This document shows positions 39,201-51,200 of a stretch of 64,000 bases of DNA, in pieces. Source of the DNA: Nereocystis luetkeana (taxonomy: Eukaryota; Sar; Phaeophyceae; Laminariales; Laminariaceae); the NCBI GenBank assembly GCA_031213475.1, contig JARUPZ010000014.1, positions 62,001-126,000 of the forward strand, in the 5' to 3' direction. The position numbers and the translations under genes are program-made. The notes beneath the pieces are model-generated. The model was not told the origin of the DNA, searched no databases, and saw only the letters and a list, made by a program, of their open reading frames with translations. The number at the start of each line of letters is the position of its first letter. Position 1 is the first letter of the stretch.

Positions 39201-42200
39201 TCGTTATACGATATCTACGAGAGGAGTACCGATAATGATATGATCTCCCCATACCTGAAGTGGCAGTTGAGAGGCATACTATTAATATTGACCGCTGCAA
39301 GTACATAACCTAGACGAAGTGCGACTGCGGACCAATAGGCGAGGACACTATCCTCTTTCATGGTCGGGGGCACAGATTTCTTAGGCCCGTGTGTGTGGTG
39401 CTATGTGGGTGTTCGCGGCTTAAGATATGGGTCGATGACTTGAACCGGTGATCCCAACCAAAGTAAGTCCACGGAAGCATTCCACACCAATGGATCCAAA
39501 AGTCTTGCCGGCGAGGACAAACAAGCAGGATGCACAATCCACACCTCAGCGGGGCTCGATCCACGAGGGTAGGGCTCGTGGCCATCATTGTGACGTTTTA
39601 TATATTCGGTCGTCACACATTGTCATGGGGTTTGACCTCGATGTCAAATTTGCGCACTCACAACTTTTAATCACGGTTATTCCCTGCGGGGTTCTTGCTA
39701 GAAGGTGTTCCGGGGCCTGAAGTCGTCGACGTTACACCGTCGGTTTCTTGCTTGCAGGGGGTCCTGGATTTGAATACCGTCGATTCCACAGGAACACTAT
39801 TAATAGGAGTGGCCGTGCTGCTGTTGTTGTTGGTGCTGTGAGTTGTTGGAGCTGTTTCTTTAGATGGTGCACTTCAGGTGCGGAGCTATGTACACTGTAT
39901 ATGATTCAACCCCCCAAGCTCGATTATGTCTACCTCTTGCAGGTGGTGCCCTTTACGCCTTCCAGTCGTACATCAATATTGACGGAGATACCTATATCTC
40001 GCACAACACAGGCTACGATGGAGGTGAGAATGCACTTCAACGCGCGCATTAGTGATAGGGCATTGACACGATTAACAGCAAGCCATAAGGAACAGTAGTA
40101 GTTAGTTTCGAAAACTGCAGACTATGCTGCAAGCGACTGACTGTGTAACTTTGGTCAATCCCTCCGTCCCCGCAGATTCCGGTAATAATGCACAATATTT
40201 GAAGTTTGAGGTGGTCGTCGCACAATGGCCCTTCGTGGTAATGCCATGCGTCTTTGGGGCGGTGTCATGCGATTGCCCTTGTGATGCTACGGCACGCACC
40301 AGGGTACGCCCAATGGCACCGCCATAGCACGCTCCAAGTGGGCACGCTCATGGGGCGGCGTGACTGTGGTGACATTACGATAGGTTCACTGATTCCCGTG
40401 CTTTAGAATGGAATTTATCACTAGGCCACTGGACACCGGTATGCGCGCCTGAATACGATCGTGGCAGGTGCATGGCAGTGTCATGAGACCCCCCTTTTCG
40501 AACGGCATGAAACATATTCGTGGTAGTGTCGTGATATTGTTCAAAGCATATCACTGACGATCCAATTTCCTAGTATGCCCCAGTACTCGAAGCGGTAGGG
40601 GTTTGGCCATATTCGTACTCCCAGTGCCAAGCGCCAATGCATTTTTGAATGTCCAATGCTCATGACAGCAAGCCACAAAAATACTGCGAATAGTCGCAGT
40701 GTCTCATCTCGCAAATTCAGCGTAGCAGGAACAATCCAAAGCTCGCACGTTTTAACTTCGAAGTCGCTTCTCATATACCCGTAGCCCAGTATGGTGTATT
40801 GAGCAGGAGGACTGAGTGCGAGCCCCCAGGTTTATATATGTCGTCAGCCCCAACGATTTGGGCTTCTCAGAAAGATGCATAGGAAGGCTCTCATCCAGAG
40901 CCTTCGAACGCGTCTATGTGCGCGACAGGCAACTAAGTACAGCACAAGTAGTATCGTGTTACTCCCTCCGGGGGGCACTTCGCTGGTTAGAATATAACAA
41001 TTTATTGGAAACCACGGCGGTGCCCCCAACAATAAAGCTAGGTAGCCACCCGACCCCCCGCGTGCACACGAGCGAGCCATGCCGACCCCACATATCAGCC
41101 CTCGGTGACCCCGGCGAGGGAATGGGCCACGCCGCCCAACTTGGCGAGTGGGGGGCGTGGAAGGTTGCCGTCCCGGCCTTAGGGAAACCCAGCCTGGGTT
41201 TGTGTTTGACCCAGTGGTACGGCGTTCGGTTTGAGATGGCAGAAAAGTGAGTTTAAAGCCCACCCTGATATTTTCGCTCAAACAGAGTGCACTAACTGTA
41301 TGCCCGGTAGTGCTGTGAAATATCTGGTGCCGTAAAAACTTTCATGGGCATTCAAAAAGACGTACACATGGTAATAACATACTTCGTACACCATCCGCAT
41401 GGCGTGGAAATAGACCGTTTCGCTTCGTTAATAGGAAGAGTCCATAAGGAATACATATAAGCGTTAGTGTGGATGGGAGTGATTTATTTTGATAACTTGA
41501 ACTACTAATAGTGTGGATCGAATAGTGTTTCCCAAAAGAGAGACACAGTATCGAAAGCTACTGATCAGGCCCATTACATTGGTTGTTAACGACCCCAAAT
41601 TATTTAGGTCACGTATGGTAGACAGTAGTATATCTAGAGGCGGCATGACTTTTTCTTGGTCCATGATTCCATCCCTTTCATGTTCACTGATTTTCTCCTT
41701 TTTGGCACATTCATAACTTACTTGGGTAGTTCTCAATATTCTGGTCAATGCATTGCATTTTTATGATGTCCTCGACGAAAATAACTACCAGGTACCAGGC
41801 ACTAACTCGATCTGAGACGTTCTTTGCTAAATTTTCTTTAGTTCCTAATTTCCTCTTGCTCATCGAACGTTTTTTTTCCCACCGCCCTAGACATAAACGC
41901 GAAGAAAACTCAAATTTCAAACAACAGCTAGAATTGAAAACCTGTCTAGAAAACTAGAGTGGCCTTTGTCGAGGGATATCACCATCGTGCGCGACATGTC
42001 ATAGAGAAATATGTTAAGAAGTGACGAAGTTATGGCTGTGTCAATACACTCAGTCTTATTCTTATTGCTGAAACTCTTGCAAAGTACACTAGCGAAACAC
42101 AAACGTCGAAAATACTGCGTACTCGCAGTATGATGGCCTGAATTTACGCCGTATAGTGGTAGAGCCTATTATTGGAAAAATACTCGAGCTGCATCACAAA

Positions 42201-45200
42201 TAGACGGACGGGGAGTAGTAGAGGCGTCGTACCCGCGGGGAGTCTTGAAGTAAAACCCAAACAATTAGTGTGTTGAGGCTGAAACCGTCCGCTCGTTCAA
42301 ATTTAGTCCAGGGCCTCGACATTATACCCCGGGGGCATTGGGGTGATATTTGTGGACAAACCGTAGATACACGAAGTACTGCTAGACATGATTGGAAAAG
42401 CAAGTTAATTGCCGATCGTTGATCACGTATTGGATGTATGTACTGGTATTACGTAATCCCATAATAAGACGTATCAGGTATCTTGCTAACGTTTACTGGC
42501 GACGAAATCAGCAATGAACCCCAAACAAAACACGCGGCAGAACCGAGCACTACACTGCGTGTTCGTACCATGTCATGTGTTGATACTCCAGTATCTACGT
42601 CCACATGATGGACGGTGTGTGCTCCTTCCTCACAGTCAGCCAGCGATGGCAGCACGCTGGTGAAGCCTACTTCCCACAACTAATGTTTTTAGTCGGTGCA
42701 TTTAGTTCCTGTATTGTTGCTACTGCTGGTTGCTTCTACTTGCGAAGTCTTGTAGAGTATATGACGAGTGAACCGGGAGGGCCTCGTGTGCGCCCTGCGA
42801 GCCATCTCATCGTGTTGTTCTTCTTGGCCCGTTTCGCCCACGAGTACGTAACAGTATACTGTGAATGTTCTATTACGGGGGGGCATAGTGAATAGGACCA
42901 ACTATTGTCAGTGAAAATAGCTAAATATATAGGTGTTTGGGTGTACCGTAGGTCCTATTTAATATGGTTCCCCGTAATAGATCATGTTTGATCATCGTGC
43001 CGTATCATGCGGAACGCCCTTTGTCTGACTGTACTGTAGGCATATAAATTTTCTCCGAGAACAAGTTCGTCCTGGAGGATTATCATCATAGGCACCGTTT
43101 CGCATGAAACGGATACCGATAACAGTTATCTACGAATCTATTAACTCTGTAACTCTGTCCAGTTGTATTTCTGCCATTGTAAGGTAGTGCCGCTGTTATC
43201 AGCGCTAGAACCCTTTCAAAGCAGACGTTTGACACTCCCACTTGTAATTTGAAACCGTTCTGATTCAATACCGACAACCTATCGACCTCCGGGTATGTCG
43301 CAGTCCCACTTCAGCACAACATCGATGCGGAGTACTTGCAACGATGTATACTCAGGCCTAACCCTATCTCAAACGTATTGCTTGCGAACCGAACCCATCA
43401 ATTAGTTCCACCATATCGGGTACTTCATAGCTATACTTCTGCTGTATTCCCCTTGAATATTTACTCAATTCCACCCTCTCCCGTGTTTGCTGAAACGTGA
43501 TACTAATTTCAGGACCGCATAGAGGTGTCCCTTGAAACATGTAGTCTGCAAGGCTTCGGTCATTAGGCCGGTTTGTTGTTCCACGCGAGACCCCCAACCG
43601 CCTCTCGGTACGGCTTCGACCTCATCAGGTCTTCTTGTCGATCCGGAGTCAAAGTCTTCTTGATCAACGTGAAACCTGCCACGACATTCATAAGGCACTC
43701 ATGTTGGCCTAACGCGAGAGTTCTCTTGGTCCGGTTACGATTGATGCGGCAACCCGTTCAGACACTTACTTGCCTCGCCAAGGTCGTTGGTGGAGAACTT
43801 TGTCCCCAACTACCCCGTGAGCAGCGCCGATGGTCCTTTTCTGAAGACACCTGCCAGCAAAGATGTACTACCAGCGTCCCCTCATGTTCCTCGTTGTTTA
43901 TGTTGAGCAGAAGTCACGGGTCTGCCATCGAGTGCCCGAATCCGATGTCTACCAACGCCTCCGTCAGCTTGGAGCTCCAGTTTCAGCAGGCCTACACTAG
44001 CCCGCACCATAAATGCCTTCGTTCGCCCACAGCTCCCCATAATTAGTTATATATCTCCGCTAGTTCGATGCAGACATCCTCCTCGACGGCCGCTCGAATG
44101 AAGGTATGCTCCACGTCCAAGTGGTGTACTGACGTTCTATGTTAGAAAACGCCACACGCACCAATAATAACACGCCGGTGGTGGCGGCAACGTCTTGGTG
44201 TACTAAACCTTTGCGCCGCGAAGCTTTCTTCGCGCTTTGTCGCTCGCGTCCACCTTCCGTTCGAACAACACTTTGGTGCCGGTAGCATTAATATTGGTGG
44301 GGCTCTAAACTTGATGCCAGACATTGTTCTAGTTAGCATCTCCATACATTGCTGTATCGGAAAAATGGGAACGAAGCCTAAAATGAGAACCAAGCCGTAT
44401 CTCCAGAACCATGTGGTGTATCAGAGAACCAAAATGATCCTGCGAGACCCCTTGGCCAGCCCTGTGAGAGGAGCTCGTCAGAACGGTCATGCTCCATCTC
44501 GTGCCTTCGGGTGGGCGCAAAAAGCGATATACGCTGGCTCTATTGTGATTTCTCTAGATGCTGGCTACCGCGGCGATGCCGAGGACTTCCAGCCTGAGCG
44601 ACAGCTCATTCGAAGGCTGCTGTACAGCCCCACAGGACTGTCAACTTTTTTTCTTGGAGTTGTACACAATTGGTTTGCTTTCTGAAAAAAAGCGTCCGTT
44701 CTCATTTTTGGCTTCGTTCCCATTTTTCCGATTTATCTGTAATGTTGTCACTTCTTCGATCCCGGCGGAAGCCATTGCTTGAGAAAACGTGTTGGGTCCT
44801 GGTTAGGGATGTCCTTTTGGCGTTGAAGAGCCTGCATTATTACCGGAATCATCTACAGGTCCATCGCTTCCTCGGTAGCTACTTGTATATATAATACGTA
44901 CCAGGTATACCCTGGTATCATTATATATCACAGATACGAGTACCAGATGATCATGAGCACAACGTACACCATACAGCGATAGTAGCCTTATCACACGATC
45001 AACTAACTGCTGTTGGATAAAGCAGTATACGAGCCCCCAACGACCCAGTACCCAACTTATAGGCCTCGCCCCCCCGGACGTGGCGTAGGGTGTCGCTGGC
45101 AGCCATAGAGGTTGTGAAGCCGAGGTAACAGAGATGAAGAGGGCACTAGCGGCACGTCTGAGGGTGAGACACAAGAACAGCAGCATCTCGACCCCCCCAA

Positions 45201-48200
45201 GGGATACCATCGTCGACTTCCATCGTCAACGATCCCGAGTATGCCACTGCGGTGATGCTTACGCATATGGCGCAGACAAGGTACACGCTGGCGAGGCCGG
45301 CCGATATCTCGTCGATCGTCTACTGTACCACGGGGGAAGCACGGAAGTACTGCGAGGGCATCCGTTGTATGCAAGCACAGATATCCATATTTCGAGTTTT
45401 ACCGAAGTCGCACCTGGAATGCAGTACGCGTACGTGTCAAGGTTCAAACTTGCCCGAGCGCATAGATAGGCTACTACAGTGTTACTGGGTATAGGGCATG
45501 GTCTGAGTCTGCTGGATTACTTCCAGTAAGAGCTGAGGTTCGCAGTATTCCCAGTATCACCGAGTACAATAATGCTGGGTATGACTCAGTACTCGCAGTA
45601 TTAACACCGAAACGTCAAAAAACATGTGGTATGGTTTATTAACTTGCCTGGACGCATAGACAAACGCCCTTGAATCACATTCCCAGGTTCCAGCTCAAAA
45701 CTGCGCAGCAAAAACATATCTAGTGCGTCCCATGGTATTGTTAAGTAGGCTGATTTATGCTTACGCGGGAGACTTTGACAGAGTCGGGACAACAAAATAA
45801 TCAATGGTGAGGGCATTGATTGATCTATTCCCCAGGCCAAAGAAACGCCCACACCGAGTACTAGCGACATCCGCAGCACACCCTTTTTCGAAGCTCCATA
45901 CTGGCTTTCAGTATCAAGCATATATTCGTACGAGATGGGATGTTATCGAGGTTTCTCGATACAAACAACTCGGATTCCAGCACGCTTAACGTCCCCAAAC
46001 GCGCTACCACCCCAGGCCCACTGCTGCCAAACATGCGGCCGTCATACTGCCAAACGGACTCGAAACTCGACAAATAAGTTCAACTTTGTTCTTTGGCTGG
46101 ACCAACTCGTACTTGTAGACCAGAGCCTCCTATATATTACTTCACATAACCGGCGCTGGTATTGGCTGGTTTGCTACAGCCGAGAGAACTTTGTTTGACC
46201 CACGTGTCGAATCGCTTACCTTAGGGCATATTCGTCACTTAGTAGAGGCACGAAACCCATCTTCGTACCTGCCCTCTTAGTCACAGCCATACGCTAAGTG
46301 CTACAGTAGATAACAGGTTACCAGCACAGCCAGGCCAGGCTGGTGATGATAAGAAGCAGTTAGCAGCCATTGCATCAAGTGCATCAATCCAAAAATATCG
46401 ATTTGATGCAAACGGAATGCCGGGGCGGTCCAGTCGTCCGCTCCGCCCGGTAAATAATGCTGGCATGGTGCACCCTTGCCACCTTCTGGACGGGGCTGAA
46501 TGATGGCCGGGTGTTAAGTCGACTTCGGCACTCATGATGACCAACACATATTTCGCAACTACTTCTCTGTCAAAAGTGATAACCTCAATTAATATTTTAT
46601 ATTATCGGGTGTTCGTTTATTGTGTTGGTTTCACGCCTGCCGAATAACAACGACACCATGCGGGGAAAACGACACAAATCCATCCCCCAGACGTCGGCAT
46701 TATTACTTAACCAGGTGGTCAAATAGGTAGGCTTCCAATACGTAAAACGCTGCAGTCACCGTTGTGTTAGATGTTCTTGGCCTGCGAAGATGTGCCATTC
46801 ATACTCTTAAGTGCGATTTGGACAACGAGGGAACCGGGAAAAAGCTCGATAAGCCAACGATTATCCTCAAAACCATCCCATGCAATAGTATCTGATACAT
46901 ACGGTAGTGGTAAATCAAACCCGTCAGAAGTGGTTTTTACTGTGTAGGTCGAAATCAGAATTGAAGCAAATAAGTGGGTGGCGAGCGTTTTGTGGTAAGT
47001 ACAGTGCTCTGGTGTGTTGAAGGATGGTAATAAAACTGTCGTATCGCCACACGGACGCTCATGATCGTTGCAGAGGTACCAGGTACTATTTAGTAGTCCC
47101 TATTGTTTTACTTGATCAGAGTCCATCTGAGGAATGTTACTGTGTTGCTTCTGCCGGATACGTGAAAATATGGTGGCAATAGCATAGCGGTTGGGACCTG
47201 GTCGTGCTAGAGGCCGCCGCTGCACATGACCGATGGGCTAAACCAACATGGGCAGACGCGAGTGGAAATCCTGTGGCGGAAGGAGTGCGCTGACGGGTTC
47301 GAGATAGCTCAAACTTGCGCAGCGCTGATACCTTGGATGCATACGTAAATCCTCCCACAATATACTGGCAGGTTTGTTAGTTCATGGCCGCAGCTTCAGG
47401 GTGAAACTGATTGACAACGGTTGCTTGCCGTGACTCAGGGCATGAGCTGACACTGTCAGCGTATGGACGTTGACATCCATATATATTGTGATGTGTGTGC
47501 AGTCACTTCACACGAGCTTACTAAAGAGAGTATCTTATTATAGATGCGGAGAAATACGATATATATGCGGCGGAACTTGAGTTAGTTTGTTCTTTCTTGC
47601 CGACGTACTGTATTCAACTTATCTCTATCATACTGATCGTAACGCAGGGTAGGTAGTCTACCACAATAGGTAGCAGGTAACGTTACATAGAACGTTACGA
47701 GTACGCTACATAGAACGTTGCAGAGACGTTGCTAGGGACGGTTCACGGAACCTTGACGGGCTGCTGTAGATTAAACCTGCCCGTAGCATGGGCATTGTCT
47801 CGTGATCAGGTGATGGCATGCCCCACCTTGCTCACTCTTCCATTCCATTTACTCTTCCATTCCTTTCCTTTCCTCCCTTCTTCTCCTTTCCTCTTGATCT
47901 CTGAGATCAAGATTCCTTCTATAATGGCCAATTAAGCGCCAATTTCAAACCATCTTCTTTCTTCATCACAAGTGATCTTCACAGACAATTCGGTGCCGCC
48001 TCTGCATCTCTTCTCATAGAAGACAGAGCCTCAACATGCATTATTCCTTCAGGTCATGACCCTCGAGGTTATGAGCCTTCCTTCAGACACGTGGTCGCTT
48101 TACGGCATAGTATGCAGATTGTTGTAGTGAGTTAGAAACATGTGTTAAAATTCAATGTAGTCGTAACGTCTGCAGGCTCTTGCGTGTCTGTTACATTGTC

Positions 48201-51200
48201 AGTTCTGGTCTCGGCAAGTCGTATGCAGATGTGGCGAAGAGTCCCGGAAAATGTTTCACACAGGGTGATCATGATTGGCTTGACGAACCGCAGGTGCTAT
48301 CCTGGCGGAGGACGCCGCGATCTACGTCACCGGTAACGCGACATTTGCCTATAATGAAGCCTATCGAGACGGAGGTGAGATACGACCCAAACCACTATCT
48401 GTGAGGTGATCTAGATTACATGCGGTGAGGCATGTATGTGGCAGGATCCTCGTGGCTTTCTCTGCGGGGGAGATGGGGAGTCAGTCGGTCAGGCGGCCGG
48501 GACGCTGTTGATGGTGTAAATATATTATTCACCTTAACCTGCCCTTCCTGAGTCCGCGAAAGGCTAGTTAGTGCCAAAGTCTTCAAAACAATGCTCTACA
48601 CTGTAAACAACGAGCAAGAGTTTCCAGATATGTCCCGTCAAATGCTCAATCCATGAGCCCAGGCCCACGTCACAGGCAATATATTCCCGTAACCACCTGT
48701 GAAAGCATACATGTACGCATAATTGTGTGGTAGACTTGGCATGTGCACGGCGGACGCATGGCGAAACGAACATGGTTTTACCGCAAATGCAGTTGTTAAA
48801 ACGTCTGAGTGATCGACACATTGGTACTGCTGCCGGACATCACTGGCAACTGGCATGCTTTCAGCGGGTAGGTCAACGAGTGTGATCGATACTTGTTTTT
48901 GCGATCTCAGCGGCATCTCGGTCGCCCATCATTTCTAAGGCCGTGGAGGTTTCTGCCTCGGACGTAGGTCGGCAGGACGAAACACGTGTGAAGAAATGAA
49001 GCGGAGCGTGGTGTACACGTACTCGTTCGCAGTGTGTCACCCTTTATGAAGACCTATTTGACACATGATTGGTCGATGTGTGAGACGTAGCGATGAGCTA
49101 TATTTGGACTGATTTAAACATAATTGACCACTGAAAGGCCGCAACAAAAGTAATCAGAATCCAATACTGTGATCACGGGCTAAGCAAATTCCAGTTCGTT
49201 TCGAAAGACAACGTTAGTCATGGTGTCAGATATTGGCAAACCCTTTTCGTTCCCTTGTGCGCTATTTCGGGGGGCCATAATAAATGGGACTAAATTTTGT
49301 TCGTAAAAGTAGGTAAATGTATACCAGGTAGGTTTTTGTGTCTGCCATAGGTCCTATTCAATACGGTCCCCCGTGATAGTGGCGCACCACGATATTGACC
49401 ACGTTGTACGCGGTCACTTGCCGCTGACCAACCCAATTACGGCCCGACAAATCGTTCGGTACGTTGTACGGGGCATGCTTCCGGAAAAACGAGAGGTTCC
49501 TTTCTTGCTGACGCCAAATCGATAATTGGGTATTATAGTGTGTGTTTCACATTGTACCCTTCTTTCGATCCGTCGACATTTAGCACATCCAGTGTCCGCA
49601 CCGCTGCTTCGTCCTAGATCGATCCATAATATGTACAAATCGGAGGGGCTGCTACGCTGCTACACGAAAGATCCAAGGTGTCGAGCGAGAAACTTGCAGC
49701 GATAAGGGTAAAGGAAAGTGCGTCTCCTTTGTATTTTGGCGGTAATTACGGAGTACTGCTGTCGCGCTCCCCCGAGAGGGCGTGAAACAGGCAACACGAT
49801 CCAAACAAACAAGCTAACAAATACAACGCAAAGCACCACAAGCAGCAGGCTCGTCTCCAGGAACAAAACACAAATCACGCTAAAAAACAATCCACACACG
49901 GCATTTTCAGTTGAGGCATATATAGTGTCCACCCACTAGCCAACGTGGCGCTGTCCTACTATCCCATCTCCTTAGCGATTTCCTGCACCACGGTTTTCCT
50001 ACCGCCTTTATTACCCCGAACGCCGCATATGGCCGTTGTGTAGAGCAATATGTTATTTTTCGCCATGTATGTCCGCATGCCTTAATAATTATGGCTATGT
50101 AGCGTCCGGCGTGTTCGAGGGCTTATCGGTATTGTCTGCTAACCTTGTTTGCTACAGAGACCCGTCGGACAGTCTAGACTCCGGTTACCAAGGCACTATG
50201 TTCCGTGCACCGCTCGGTGTCTCGAAACGCTTTAAGGTAGTCAAATAAATGTAGTAGTCGCCTGTGATAGGTCTTCGGCGATCCGCGAGTTTTCGGCTAT
50301 TCCATGCCGCCCATCGTCGACACCATCACCCGGCTGGAATACCGCCGCTCGTTTGCCTCGCTACGGTGTGTGTGAAGAAAAAAAGCCTCAGTTTACTGAG
50401 TGTTGATGGATGATTTGATGCGTTGTCCCAGAATCAGTGCCTGTCGATAATGCTGATGCGAGACTTTTGTCTTTGTTTAGTTGATCAAACGTTGTGGCTT
50501 CTGAAGCTATTTATTCTACGAGCTGGAGTGGGTCCGCCCCAATTCACCGACCAATATAGGATGGGACAGTCACCGGAACACCGCAATTAGTGTGCGGCCA
50601 TGCAATGAATGGGGAAAAAGACGAAAGATGGCCGATTTAGTAGACGAAGTCGGTACATTACGTGATCCAAAACCAGGGAAGTTGAACCGATATTCGTGCG
50701 TATATTTCGTTCGACGTTTTGTTGGATGTGAAGGCTGCAATTACTTGAGCTTGTCGTAGCAGGGTGGAAGAAGTATCATCGCGAAATCGGACTCCCGCCA
50801 TGGGTCTGTCTGTCAGCCTTAGCCGAGGAAAAATATGTTCGGAAACCGATGGGACGTATGTATGCGCGTGATAAGGGTACACAGAAAAAAAGTACGACGT
50901 TTTTACGGAAGAGTATTGAATCGCCATAATTACAGAATGAAAGATATATATATATTATATTATATCCTGCATGAGGACGTATGTCAGGCGTAGTACGCGC
51001 GATGAAGTGGTATACCCAACTTACTTGCACGGGTGAGTAGTTTCGACCTAATCCTCTGCCTCTTTCACAGATAGATGTTGTTTGTAATATTTCAAACTGT
51101 ATATATATATTGTATACATCAAGTTTGATGCATAGTTCGTATGTGTTCGCTACATCCAACCTTTGTGCGGGTGACGGGCCCGCTCTTGTTGCGTTCTAAC

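Larger units (their letters stand above)
40024..48293. other. Intron 16 (8.3 kb)
   Basis: This is the longest intron. It contains a mariner-like MITE, a copia fossil and a 375-bp inverted-repeat element, listed separately. The rest shows no recognised gene. A polypyrimidine tract (about 47827-47899) leads into a perfect 10-bp inverted repeat with one central base (47892-47912), about 380 bp before exon 17. Confidence 0.6.
16848..48374 (+). repeat. Exons 2-17: array of sixteen one-coil, phase-1 exons
   Basis: Each exon starts GT (mostly GTGC, Gly-Ala) after CAG and ends GGAG before GTRAG-like donors, so every intron splits the second Gly of a GG pair. Exons 3-14 are all 84 nt (28 residues). 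Exon 2 is 78 nt and exons 15-17 are 81 nt. Each peptide fits G-A-[IL]-x-x-x-x-x-x-[SIV]-x-[IVF]-x-G-[DNS]-[TS]-x-[FL]-x-x-N-x-A-x-x-x-G-G. Examples of the last motif are FMNNSA, FVDNIA, FESNFA, LLHNRA and FAYNEA. This corresponds to one turn of a right-handed parallel beta-helix per exon. Exons 3 and 4 are the most alike, sharing ATACATCT and GGTAACTCCTC. The separating introns run from 600 to 8,270 nt. No exon in the array has a stop. Confidence 0.88.

Noticed and set aside
39739-39800. Extra coil exon after TTGCAG near 39739
   Set aside because: The peptide (GPGFEYRRFHRNTINRSG) lacks the GA start and FxxN pattern, and no GGAG|GT donor follows at the right distance.
40887-40907. Hairpin AAGGCTCT-CATCC-AGAGCCTT as a terminator
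   Set aside because: Rho-independent terminators do not apply in this eukaryotic context, and the hairpin lies inside an intron.
40816-41281. Overlapping 144-145 codon frames on both strands
   Set aside because: The sequence is GC-rich and open in both directions, with no motif, splice sites or repeat similarity.
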